DNA of 13,459 nt, from contig DFBF01000025.1 in the NCBI GenBank assembly GCA_002367285.1, forward strand, positions 1-13,459, in the 5' to 3' direction. The DNA comes from Rhodobacteraceae bacterium UBA3087. Lineage in GTDB: Bacteria; Pseudomonadota; Alphaproteobacteria; Rhodobacterales; Rhodobacteraceae. Position 1 is the first letter of the stretch, and every line of letters begins with the position of its first letter. A program made the position numbers and the translations under genes. Below the pieces are notes generated by a model. That model searched no databases, was not told where the DNA came from, and saw nothing but the letters and a program-made list of their open reading frames with translations. Positions 6,893-12,636 of this stretch are shown in pieces.

Positions 6893-6915
6893 GACACGGG
6901 TTTCGCTCGAAACGC
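6873..6915. repeat. 43-base imperfect hairpin with GTTTCGA repeats
   Basis: GTTTCGAG (6875-6882) pairs with CTCGAAAC (6906-6913). Inside it AAACC (6885-6889) pairs with GGTTT (6899-6903) around a 9-base loop, with one 2x2 internal loop. A wobble and a G-C pair extend the stem to 6873-6915, for 15 pairs in all. More GTTTCG/CGAAAC half sites follow at 6940-6948 (GTTTCGAAA) and 6972-6979 (TCGAAACG). Its role is unknown: terminator without a T tract, operator cluster or remnant of a palindromic element are all possible. Confidence 0.5.
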
Positions 6916-6925
6916 GCGGAATCTA

Positions 6926-7135
6926 TTGATCTTGTGGGCGTTTCGAAATCACCTTGTGCCCCAAGTTAATATCGAAACGCTTTATACGTTTGAACTGTTC
7001 CTATCGGTGATGGATCCAGAGGCACGGGACGCGTTCCTGTCGCTACGCCCGCGCACGTTGATGACACAGGCGGGGAAAATGAAACGTCGTGCACAGGACA
7101 TCGCCACCCTGAACGGCGCCCTCAATCAGGCGTAA
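6926..7135 (+). CDS. Short unrecognised open frame
   Basis: 69 residues if TTG 6926 is the start; a GTG at about 6956 or the ATG of MDPEARDAF at about 7010 are other choices. The sequence from VNIETLYTFELFLSVMD onward is helical, ends in a basic segment (KMKRRAQD) and has plausible codon use, but no family is recognised. It shares its reading frame with the 6500-6892 segment and is separated from it by a single TGA, so it could be the 3' part of one broken gene. Its stop is followed at once by an 18-bp GC-rich palindrome. The call as a real, translated gene is weak. Confidence 0.3.
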   Translation: MILWAFRNHLVPQVNIETLYTFELFLSVMDPEARDAFLSLRPRTLMTQAGKMKRRAQDIATLNGALNQA

Positions 7136-7138
7136 CCA

Positions 7139-7209
7139 CCGCGCGCATGCGCGCGGCCACGCCCAACCGCGGGCGACCCGGCAGGGTCAACAGCGGGCGG
7201 GAGCGCCCC
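7139..7209. terminator. Three consecutive hairpins between convergent frames
   Basis: Within 71 bases there are a perfect 18-bp palindrome CCGCGCGCATGCGCGCGG (7139-7156), GACCC-ggca-GGGTC (7175-7188) and GGGCG-ggag-CGCCC (7195-7208), the last followed by CGTTTCATTT. They lie between the stop at 7135 (plus) and the stop at 7223 (minus), where a bidirectional terminator is expected. The third, with its T-rich tail on the plus strand, is the best terminator of the set. Confidence 0.4.
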
Positions 7210-7222
7210 GTTTCATTTCAGG

Positions 7223-7489
7223 TCAGGCAACCCGTGCCTTGCGCCCGCCGCGACGGCCCTTGGGCTGATCCGGCTCTTCCAGCGCGCCCTTTAGAACCTC
7301 GGTCATCGGGTGATCGGGGTGAAGCGCGCCATAGTGATCCAACAGCAGCTGAATGCGCACGCGCTGGCTCACCTCGTGGTCGTCAAACAACGCCCAGTCC
7401 AGAAAGATCGATCGGCATTCACCGATATGGATCCCGTCGATATTGTAACTCTCGCGGATCAGCCCGCGCGGATCATAGGTCTTGATCAT
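7223..7489 (-). CDS. Small conserved-looking protein downstream of glnE, function unknown
   Basis: 88 residues from ATG 7489, with GGGAAG about 9 bases upstream; a GTG at 7495 is in frame but too close to that site. The body (MIKTYDPRGLIRESYNIDG...CRSIFLDWAL) resembles hypothetical proteins I associate with Rhodobacterales, but I know no assigned function. It is soluble, with a conserved-looking Cys-Arg-Ser-Ile-Phe-Leu-Asp-Trp core (about 25-32), an HPDHPMTEVL segment (57-66) and a basic Arg/Gly/Lys tail (77-86) that could bind nucleic acid or be disordered. It begins 19 bases after the glnE stop in the same direction, so the two are probably co-transcribed. Confidence 0.7.
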   Translation of the reverse strand: MIKTYDPRGLIRESYNIDGIHIGECRSIFLDWALFDDHEVSQRVRIQLLLDHYGALHPDHPMTEVLKGALEEPDQPKGRRGGRKARVA

Positions 7490-7508
7490 GTTCACTCACT
7501 TCCCGTTC

Positions 7509-10301
7509 TCACGTCTCTGTCGGGGGCCGGGACAACACGGCCTCGATTGCCGCCGTCGCCGCCTCCCCGCGCGTTTTCATATCTGCCACCAGCGCGGCCT
7601 CACTGTCTGCACCGGTTTCACGCAGGATCAGATCCAGTCCGCCCTGCCCGACCTCATGCAGGTCCAAAGGCCCGTCGGTCAACAGTTTGGCCGTCGCCTG
7701 CATACGCCACATCAGATCATGGCTGGCCGCCAGCGCTGTCGCCTCTGCGTCAGTAAACCAGCCAATTGCGACGCCCTGGGCAATCTGGTCGCCGGGGTTG
7801 CGTGGCGTTACGGGCGACAGCAACGCGGCCGCCTGTGCCACCAGTTCGACGTCCTGCAAATGGCCGGGGCCCAGCTTGGCCTCCAACGCGCCACGCCCGG
7901 CACCTTTTGCTCCGGCAATACGGGCGCGCATGTCGATCACATCCTGCACGACCTTGGCGGGATCACGCGGGGTCGCCAGGATGTCGCCCCGAATGGCCTC
8001 CAGCCGCGCGCCCAGCTCCAGATTGCCCGCAACAGGACGCGCGCGCGTCAGGGCCAGGTGTTCCCAGGTCCAGGCCTCGTCGCGCTGATAGGCGGTGAAA
8101 CTGTCGATTGATGTTGCCACTGGCCCCGACCGCCCGGACGGGCGCAGCCGCATGTCCAGTTCATACAACATGCCCTCGCTCATCGGGGCGGTGATGGCGG
8201 TGACATAGGCCTGAGTCAGGCGGGCATAATAGGCCCGCGTTGCCAGCGGGCGGCGCCCGTCTGACATCTCGACCCCAGCCGGATCATAAATCACGATCAC
8301 ATCCAGATCCGAGGTCGCCGACAGCGACTGCGCGCCCAGCGATCCCATGCCGACCACCACCGCGCCATTGCCGGGCTGATCACCATGTTTGGCCGCGAAA
8401 TTCGCCACCACACAGGGCCAGAGCGCCGCCAACGTCGCCCCTGCCAGATCTGAATACTGCGCGGACGCCTCGCGGGCATGGGTCAGGCCGCGCAGGAAAT
8501 GCACGCCAATGCGGAAATGCCATTCCTTGGTCCAGCGCCGGGTCGCATCCAGCTGCGCCTCGTAATCGCCGGCCTCTGCCAGCACCTCGGACAAGCGATC
8601 CGTCAGCGCCGCCTCGCCGGGCCAGTCAGAGAAGAAGCCGCCGCCAATCACCGCATCCATCACCTGTGAATTGCGCCCCAGATAGACCGCCAGCGCGGGG
8701 GCCGTGGCGGCAATATCAACGATCAGGTCAATCAGATGCGGGTTTGCCTCGAACAGCGAAAACAGCTGTACCCCTGCGGGCAGGCCTTTCAGAAAGCCAT
8801 CAAACTGGATCAGCGCATCATGTGGGCGGGGGGCGGCGGCCAGTCGGGCCAACAGATCGGGCTTGAGCCGGTTGAAAATCTCGCGCCCGCGGGCTGATCG
8901 CAGCGCTTGATAGCGGCCCCAGCGGCCCACGATCTCCTCGGCGTCATCACCCAGGTTCGGCGCCGCCGTATCGCGTTCATCGGGGGCAAAAAACCCTTCG
9001 GTCAGCTCATGCACTTCGGCCAGAGCATCGTGAATGCGCACCTTCAGCGCGTCCAGATCGCGCGTGCCCATCATGCAGGCCAGCCGGTGGAATTCATCCT
9101 CATTGGACGGCAGCTTGTGCGTTTGCTGGTCCCGGAACATCTGCACGCGGTGTTCGACCTCGCGGTGAAATCGGTAATGGCGCGTCAAGGTCTCGGCGAC
9201 CTCCGCAGGCACCCAGCCCTTGTCGGCCAGTGCCGCCAACCCCGGCACGGTCTGGTTTGACCGCAGATCGGGGTCGCGCCCGCCCGCGATGATCTGACGG
9301 GTCTGGGTGAAAAATTCGATCTCGCGAATGCCACCGCGCCCCAGTTTCATGTCGTGCCCTGGCAGGGTGATGTCGCCATGCAACCCCTTGTGTTCACGAA
9401 TGCGCAGCCGCATGTCATGGGCGTCCTGAATGGCGGCGAAATCCAGATGTTTGCGCCAGATGAACGGCAACAGGCGTTTCAGATACGCCTCGCCTGCGGC
9501 AATGTCACCACCACAGGGGCGCGCCTTGATGTGGGCGGCGCGTTCCCAAGTGCGGCCCAGGCTTTCGTAATACCGCTCGGCGGCCTCCATCGACACGCAA
9601 ACCGGCGTGACGGCCGGGTCGGGACGCAGCCGCAGGTCGGTGCGAAAGACGTACCCGTCCGCCGTCAGTTCCGACAACATCGCCGCCATGCGCCGAGTCG
9701 CGCGCACGTGGCTTGATCGCGCCTCGTGAAAATCGTCGCGATCAAAGCGGCTGTCATCAAACAGCATGATCAGGTCAATGTCGGAACTATAGTTCAGCTC
9801 GTGCCCGCCCATCTTGCCCATGGCCAGCGCCACCATGCCACCGGCGGTGGCAATGTCATCTTCGCCCATCCCCGGCAGTTTGCCGCGCCGAATTTCCTGA
9901 CCGACCTGAAATTTCATCGCCGTATCGGTGGCCAGCCCGGCAAAATCCGTCAGCGCGCCGGTCACCTGTTCCAAGCTCCAGACCCCGGCCAGATCGGCCA
10001 GACCGGTCAACAGCGCAATGCGCCGCTTGCCAATGCGCAGCGACGTGCGCAGCGTGCTATCGGTGTCGCCCGACAGCTGCATGGCCGACTGAAACGCCAC
10101 CTCAGGCGTGCCCGAAAGCGCCTCGCGCAGCCAGTCTGGGTCCTTCTCCATCAGCTCTTTCAGATAGGGGCTGCACCCGGCCGTGCCGACCAAAACCTCA
10201 AGCAGCTCGGGCGGCAGGTCACCAAACAGCGCGGCAATATCGGCGCCATGATCGGGGTCAAAAGCGATGGGCGTGCGGGTGATCCGGGATGCAAATGTCA
10301 T
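7509..10301 (-). CDS. glnE: Bifunctional glutamine synthetase adenylyltransferase/deadenylase
   Basis: 930 residues from ATG 10301, the normal length; the frame is open to 10406, but the extra 35 residues lack family character. The enzyme attaches and removes AMP on glutamine synthetase, switching it off or on according to PII and glutamine signals. Both nucleotidyltransferase domains are intact. The N-terminal (deadenylylase) domain has GMGKMGGHELNYSSDIDL with Asp174 and Asp176. The C-terminal (adenylylase) domain has GMGSLGAQSLSATSDLDV with Asp665 and Asp667. A helical regulatory linker lies between them. Neither glnA nor glnB is in the window. It is preceded by the NTF2-like gene (50-base gap) and followed by a small gene (19-base gap) on the same strand. 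Confidence 0.95.
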   Translation of the reverse strand: MTFASRITRTPIAFDPDHGADIAALFGDLPPELLEVLVGTAGCSPYLKELMEKDPDWLREALSGTPEVAFQSAMQLSGDTDSTLRTSLRIGKRRIALLTGLADLAGVWSLEQVTGALTDFAGLATDTAMKFQVGQEIRRGKLPGMGEDDIATAGGMVALAMGKMGGHELNYSSDIDLIMLFDDSRFDRDDFHEARSSHVRATRRMAAMLSELTADGYVFRTDLRLRPDPAVTPVCVSMEAAERYYESLGRTWERAAHIKARPCGGDIAAGEAYLKRLLPFIWRKHLDFAAIQDAHDMRLRIREHKGLHGDITLPGHDMKLGRGGIREIEFFTQTRQIIAGGRDPDLRSNQTVPGLAALADKGWVPAEVAETLTRHYRFHREVEHRVQMFRDQQTHKLPSNEDEFHRLACMMGTRDLDALKVRIHDALAEVHELTEGFFAPDERDTAAPNLGDDAEEIVGRWGRYQALRSARGREIFNRLKPDLLARLAAAPRPHDALIQFDGFLKGLPAGVQLFSLFEANPHLIDLIVDIAATAPALAVYLGRNSQVMDAVIGGGFFSDWPGEAALTDRLSEVLAEAGDYEAQLDATRRWTKEWHFRIGVHFLRGLTHAREASAQYSDLAGATLAALWPCVVANFAAKHGDQPGNGAVVVGMGSLGAQSLSATSDLDVIVIYDPAGVEMSDGRRPLATRAYYARLTQAYVTAITAPMSEGMLYELDMRLRPSGRSGPVATSIDSFTAYQRDEAWTWEHLALTRARPVAGNLELGARLEAIRGDILATPRDPAKVVQDVIDMRARIAGAKGAGRGALEAKLGPGHLQDVELVAQAAALLSPVTPRNPGDQIAQGVAIGWFTDAEATALAASHDLMWRMQATAKLLTDGPLDLHEVGQGGLDLILRETGADSEAALVADMKTRGEAATAAIEAVLSRPPTET

Positions 10302-10351
10302 GGCGCGAAAATGCGCCGGGGCCGTGGGGGCGTCAAGCGGCGAAAGGTCGC

Positions 10352-10738
10352 TTAGACCGGCGCAGGATCGGCGGCATTGCTGTCCTGGCTGAAGGTATTC
10401 AGCCATATGCCGTCGCGATTTTCCCAGATCGAGGACACATACATGGATTCGGGCATGGCCTCAGGCGCGGGGGCGACGACGCGGGTAAAGCTGGCGAAAT
10501 AGGCCAACAGCACCCTGCCCGGCCCAAGCGGCATCAGGCGGGCATCGCGAATGTCGAACCGGGCCACGGTGGGCCCATCGGCCAACTGGCCCGAATGGTC
10601 GTCGCGAATGGCAAAACCGGTGGAATAGACGCCCAGGAAATCATCGGCCAACAGGGCCCGATCTGCGGCGCCATCACCGTCCACCAACGCCTGCCAGACG
10701 CGGGTTTCAAGCGACAGGAAAAAGCTCAGATCAGTCAT
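10352..10738 (-). CDS. NTF2-like / SnoaL-like (DUF4440-type) small protein
   Basis: 128 residues from ATG 10738; the frame is open to 10906, but that part runs antisense to the ybaK-family gene and is rejected. The order helix (FFLSLETRVWQALVDGD), ALLADDFLGVYSTGF, then beta strands ending in YVSSIWENRDGIWLNTFSQ is typical of the NTF2-like cone fold used by ketosteroid isomerase, SnoaL and DUF4440 proteins. The C-terminal W-x-x-x-x-x-x-W-x-x-x-F/x-Q pattern fits that superfamily. Whether it is an enzyme or a binding protein cannot be told. It is 43 bases from the divergent ybaK-family gene and 50 bases ahead of glnE in the same direction. Confidence 0.72.
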   Translation of the reverse strand: MTDLSFFLSLETRVWQALVDGDGAADRALLADDFLGVYSTGFAIRDDHSGQLADGPTVARFDIRDARLMPLGPGRVLLAYFASFTRVVAPAPEAMPESMYVSSIWENRDGIWLNTFSQDSNAADPAPV

Positions 10739-10747
10739 GGGCACAGC

Positions 10748-10775
10748 TTGCGCTTTGCCGTGCCTGACGTAAAGT
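10748..10775 (+). promoter_or_regulatory. Weak promoter candidate for the ybaK-family gene
   Basis: TTGCGC (10748-10753) and TAAAGT (10770-10775) are separated by 16 bases. The expected start of transcription falls at or next to the ATG at 10782, and no clear ribosome site is present. Together these suggest a leaderless or nearly leaderless message. The boxes match only moderately. Confidence 0.3.
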
Positions 10776-10781
10776 GGCTGT

Positions 10782-11252
10782 ATGAGCAAGAGTTTGAAAC
10801 GCGTGCGCGCCGCCCTTGAGGCCGCCGGAGATCCGGTCGAAATCCTGGAAATGTCCGAGGGCACGCGCACGGCGGCCGATGCGGCCACCGCTGCGGGCTG
10901 TGACATTGATCAGATCGTGAAATCCATCATCTTTCGCGGCGAACAGGACGGCCAGGCCATTCTGTTTCTGACCGCAGGCGGCAATCAGGTCGATGCGGCC
11001 AAGGCCAGTCAGGTCGCGGGCGAAGCGCTGGGCAAAGCGGATGCGGCGTTGATCCGGGCGCAGACGGGGTTTGCCATTGGTGGTGTTGCCCCAATCGGGC
11101 ACTTGAACCCGATCCGCGCCTTCATGGATCCGCGCCTGTTTGAATTTGACGTGGTCTGGGCCGCTGCCGGCACGCCACGCCACATCTTTGCGTTGAACCC
11201 GCACGAGATCGCGGCGCTGGCAGGCGCGCAGCGCGCGGTCTTCACCAGCTAA
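10782..11252 (+). CDS. YbaK/EbsC family protein (aminoacyl-tRNA deacylase type)
   Basis: 156 residues, the full length of the family. YbaK/ProX/EbsC proteins hydrolyse mischarged aminoacyl-tRNAs, for example Cys-tRNA(Pro), as free-standing editing factors in the cytoplasm. Visible signatures are TRTAADAA (28-35), IVKSIIFR with the key Lys47 (45-52), GFAIGGVAPIGH (96-107) and the C-terminal GTPRHIFALNPHEI (130-143). Several subfamilies with different tRNA specificities share these motifs, so the exact substrate is open; I therefore give no gene symbol. It is a single-gene unit, divergent from the NTF2-like gene. Confidence 0.88.
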   Translation: MSKSLKRVRAALEAAGDPVEILEMSEGTRTAADAATAAGCDIDQIVKSIIFRGEQDGQAILFLTAGGNQVDAAKASQVAGEALGKADAALIRAQTGFAIGGVAPIGHLNPIRAFMDPRLFEFDVVWAAAGTPRHIFALNPHEIAALAGAQRAVFTS

Positions 11253-11266
11253 GCCCGATCAAGCAG

Positions 11267-11320
11267 GCCCCGCGGGGGCAATATCTGCGTATTGGCCCGC
11301 ATGACCGGGCTGAGGCGGGC
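11267..11320 (+). terminator. GC-rich hairpins after the ybaK-family gene
   Basis: GCCCC-GCG-GGGGC (11267-11279) starts 14 bases past the stop. A second hairpin, GCCCG-catgac-CGGGC (11295-11310), competes with a longer pairing GCCCGC/GCGGGC (11295-11300 with 11315-11320). No T tract follows either. Probable end of the ybaK-family transcript. Confidence 0.35.
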
Positions 11321-11378
11321 GTTCCCCTCAATGATTCATCTCCTTATTATTCCACAATTACAGCCTCTTGTGCGAAAA

Positions 11379-11397
11379 ATGTAAATTCTTTTCACAT
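11379..11397. promoter_or_regulatory. Operator-like dyad, upstream copy
   Basis: ATGTAAA-ttctt-TTCACAT is a 19-bp dyad with 6 of 7 arm positions complementary. It has the same arm sequence and the same 5-base spacer as the perfect copy at 11436-11454, 57 bases away centre to centre. It sits just upstream of the -35 box of the RpoH-like promoter. The protein that binds it is not known. Confidence 0.5.
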
Positions 11398-11402
11398 TAA
11401 GC

Positions 11403-11430
11403 CTTGCGACAGGCCTGCAAACCCCCATCT
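11403..11430 (+). promoter_or_regulatory. RpoH (sigma32)-like promoter of the DUF2852 gene
   Basis: CTTGCG (11403-11408) and CCCCATCT (11423-11430) are separated by 14 bases. This matches the heat-shock sigma factor pattern (CTTGAA, 13-15 bases, CCCCATnT): the -10 box is complete and the -35 box matches CTTG. Transcription would start near 11437, about 50 bases before ATG 11487. No comparably good sigma70 promoter was seen for this gene. Confidence 0.6.
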
Positions 11431-11435
11431 GTTCA

Positions 11436-11454
11436 ATGTGAAAGACATTCACAT
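11436..11454. promoter_or_regulatory. Operator-like dyad, downstream copy on the transcription start
   Basis: ATGTGAA-agaca-TTCACAT is a perfect inverted repeat of 7-bp arms with a 5-base spacer. It covers the expected start of transcription of the RpoH-like promoter, the classic place for a repressor. Confidence 0.55.
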
Positions 11455-11486
11455 ACAGCCGAAACGCAAAACCCGGAGCATCCCTA

Positions 11487-11966
11487 ATGAGTACCTTCGC
11501 CCAAACCGAAACCACCTATTCCTCAGGCAACTGGTTGCGCCGCGCCGAGAGCTGGCTGGACGAGCGTGGCAAAGGTGCCTGGATCGCCACCATGGTCCTG
11601 GGTTTCATCTTTGTCTGGCCCGTTGGCCTTGCCCTTCTTGCCTATATGATCTGGAGCAAACGCATGTTTTCGAAATCCTGCAACCGCCGCATGACCCGCC
11701 ACCACGACGCCGACCACCACATGTCGCGCCGCCATGGTTTCCGCAGCTCCGGCAACAGCGCCTTTGACGCTTATAAGGCCGACACGCTGCGCCGCCTGAT
11801 GGACGAACAGGGCCAGTTCGAGGCCTTTCTGGAACGCCTGCGCGCCGCCAAGGACAAGTCGGAATTCGACGCCTTCATGGATGACCGCGCCAGGGCTGCC
11901 AAAGACGCCAATGACACGGATGTTGATGACACGGATGTCGACGACGAAGACACTGTTGTCGCCTGA
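11487..11966 (+). CDS. DUF2852 family membrane protein
   Basis: 159 residues from ATG 11487, supported by GGAG about 8 bases upstream. One strong membrane segment (about 31-56, AWIATMVLGFIFVWPVGLALL) is followed by a His- and Arg-rich stretch (70-84, RHHDADHHMSRRHG). A helical domain then has the family pattern SGNSAFDAYKADTLRRLMDEQ...FEAFLERLRAAKDKSEFDAFM (88-131). The tail is strongly acidic and built from a duplicated unit (DDTDV). DUF2852 has no established biochemical function. Its position behind an RpoH-like promoter suggests a role in envelope or protein-folding stress, which is inference. It lies 51 bases ahead of the RDD gene, with a hairpin between them. Confidence 0.82.
   Translation: MSTFAQTETTYSSGNWLRRAESWLDERGKGAWIATMVLGFIFVWPVGLALLAYMIWSKRMFSKSCNRRMTRHHDADHHMSRRHGFRSSGNSAFDAYKADTLRRLMDEQGQFEAFLERLRAAKDKSEFDAFMDDRARAAKDANDTDVDDTDVDDEDTVVA
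11913..11942 (+). repeat. Two-copy 15-bp tandem repeat coding the acidic tail
   Basis: GACACGGATGTTGAT (11913-11927) is followed directly by GACACGGATGTCGAC (11928-11942), differing at two third-base positions. It encodes two copies of Asp-Thr-Asp-Val-Asp near the end of the DUF2852 protein. Both differences are silent, so the duplication is kept at the protein level or is recent. Confidence 0.6.
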
Positions 11967-11980
11967 CCCCACCGACCCTG

Positions 11981-12006
11981 CGGCCCCCATCCGGGGGCCG
12001 TTTCCC
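11981..12006 (+). terminator. Strong hairpin between the DUF2852 and RDD genes
   Basis: CGGCCCCC-ATCC-GGGGGCCG (11981-12000) is a perfect 8-bp GC-rich stem with a 4-base loop, followed by TTTCCC. It starts 15 bases past the DUF2852 stop and ends 17 bases before the RDD start. It should act as a terminator or, because the RDD gene follows so closely, as a partial terminator or 3'-end stabiliser that lowers RDD expression. Confidence 0.6.
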
Positions 12007-12017
12007 TGGAACCCAAC

Positions 12018-12491
12018 ATGACCCATATGAGCAACATGACAAACGACAATGCCCTCTGGGGCCTGCCCGACCCCTATCACCAGGCCGAATTCTATGCCGA
12101 TGTGCCCGCCAAGCGCCTGCTGGCCTGGGGCTTGGACATGGTTGTGATTGTTGGCCTGACCGCGCTGAGCGTGGTGTTCACCGCCGGGATTGGCCTGTTC
12201 TTTATCGGCTTCCTGTTCATGGTGATCGGCTTCATGTACCGGGTCGTGACACTGGCCAATAGCTCGGCCACCCTGGGCATGCGCATTGCGGCGATTGAGC
12301 TGCGCACCCACCGTGGTGAACGCCTGGGTCTGGGCGGCGCATTCCTGCATACGCTGGGTTATTCAGTGTCGATGACCATGGTCCTGCCACAGCTGATTTC
12401 GGTCGTGCTGATGATGACCAACCCGCGCGGCCAGGGTCTGAGCGATCTGGTGCTGGGCACCGCCGCCATCAACCGGCGCGGACAGGTCTGA
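12018..12491 (+). CDS. RDD family membrane protein
   Basis: 157 residues from ATG 12018; ATGs at 12027 and 12036 are in frame and no ribosome site decides between them. RDD proteins are small inner-membrane proteins named for conserved Arg and Asp residues. Here AKRLLAWGLDMVV carries Arg33 and Asp40, SATLGMRIAAIEL (83-95) is the cytoplasmic signature, and GLSDLVLGTAAINR (140-153) has the final Asp143. Three hydrophobic segments are seen (about 41-57, 59-75, 117-134). Some relatives have been linked to ion or small-molecule transport, but no function can be assigned here. It follows DUF2852 on the same strand, separated by a strong hairpin. Confidence 0.87.
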   Translation: MTHMSNMTNDNALWGLPDPYHQAEFYADVPAKRLLAWGLDMVVIVGLTALSVVFTAGIGLFFIGFLFMVIGFMYRVVTLANSSATLGMRIAAIELRTHRGERLGLGGAFLHTLGYSVSMTMVLPQLISVVLMMTNPRGQGLSDLVLGTAAINRRGQV

Positions 12492-12503
12492 CCCGCACGC
12501 CCG

Positions 12504-12523
12504 ACAATTTTTCGAAAAATTGT
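12504..12523. terminator. 20-bp perfect palindrome after the RDD gene
   Basis: ACAATTTTTCGAAAAATTGT is self-complementary over its full length. It lies 12 bases past the RDD stop and 113 bases before the bpt start. As RNA it gives a hairpin with an A/U-rich stem. Palindromes with a TTTTTCGAAAAA core are, from memory, common at gene ends in this bacterial group. Confidence 0.45.
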
Positions 12524-12636
12524 GCACGGTCAGGATTTTACAGAACATCCTGACCCGTTTACCCTGATTGCAACCGGGGCTTGGCGATTGGTCAATGGCT
12601 TGTTAACCTCTGGTGGAACAAACAAACACGGACCGT

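Larger units (their letters stand above)
6370..7222. other. 853-base stretch with no securely identified gene
   Basis: Between the MFS stop and the stop of the gene downstream of glnE there is no recognisable protein family on either strand. It contains the MFS terminator candidate, two weak open segments in one frame (6500-6892 and 6926-7135), the 43-base hairpin with GTTTCGA repeats and the triple hairpin at 7139-7209. No RNA gene fold (tRNA, riboswitch) was recognised. Confidence 0.6.

Noticed and set aside
7482..8111. Several plus-strand frames opposite glnE
   Set aside because: All are shadows of glnE, whose two nucleotidyltransferase domains are intact on the other strand.
10302..10406. 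35-residue N-terminal extension of GlnE
   Set aside because: It overlaps the end of the NTF2-like gene and lacks family similarity; ATG 10301 fits the known start.
11523..12350. Open frame of 275 codons on the minus strand across DUF2852 and RDD
   Set aside because: It spans the strong hairpin and both membrane genes. The Gln/His/Gly-rich translation has no recognisable pattern.
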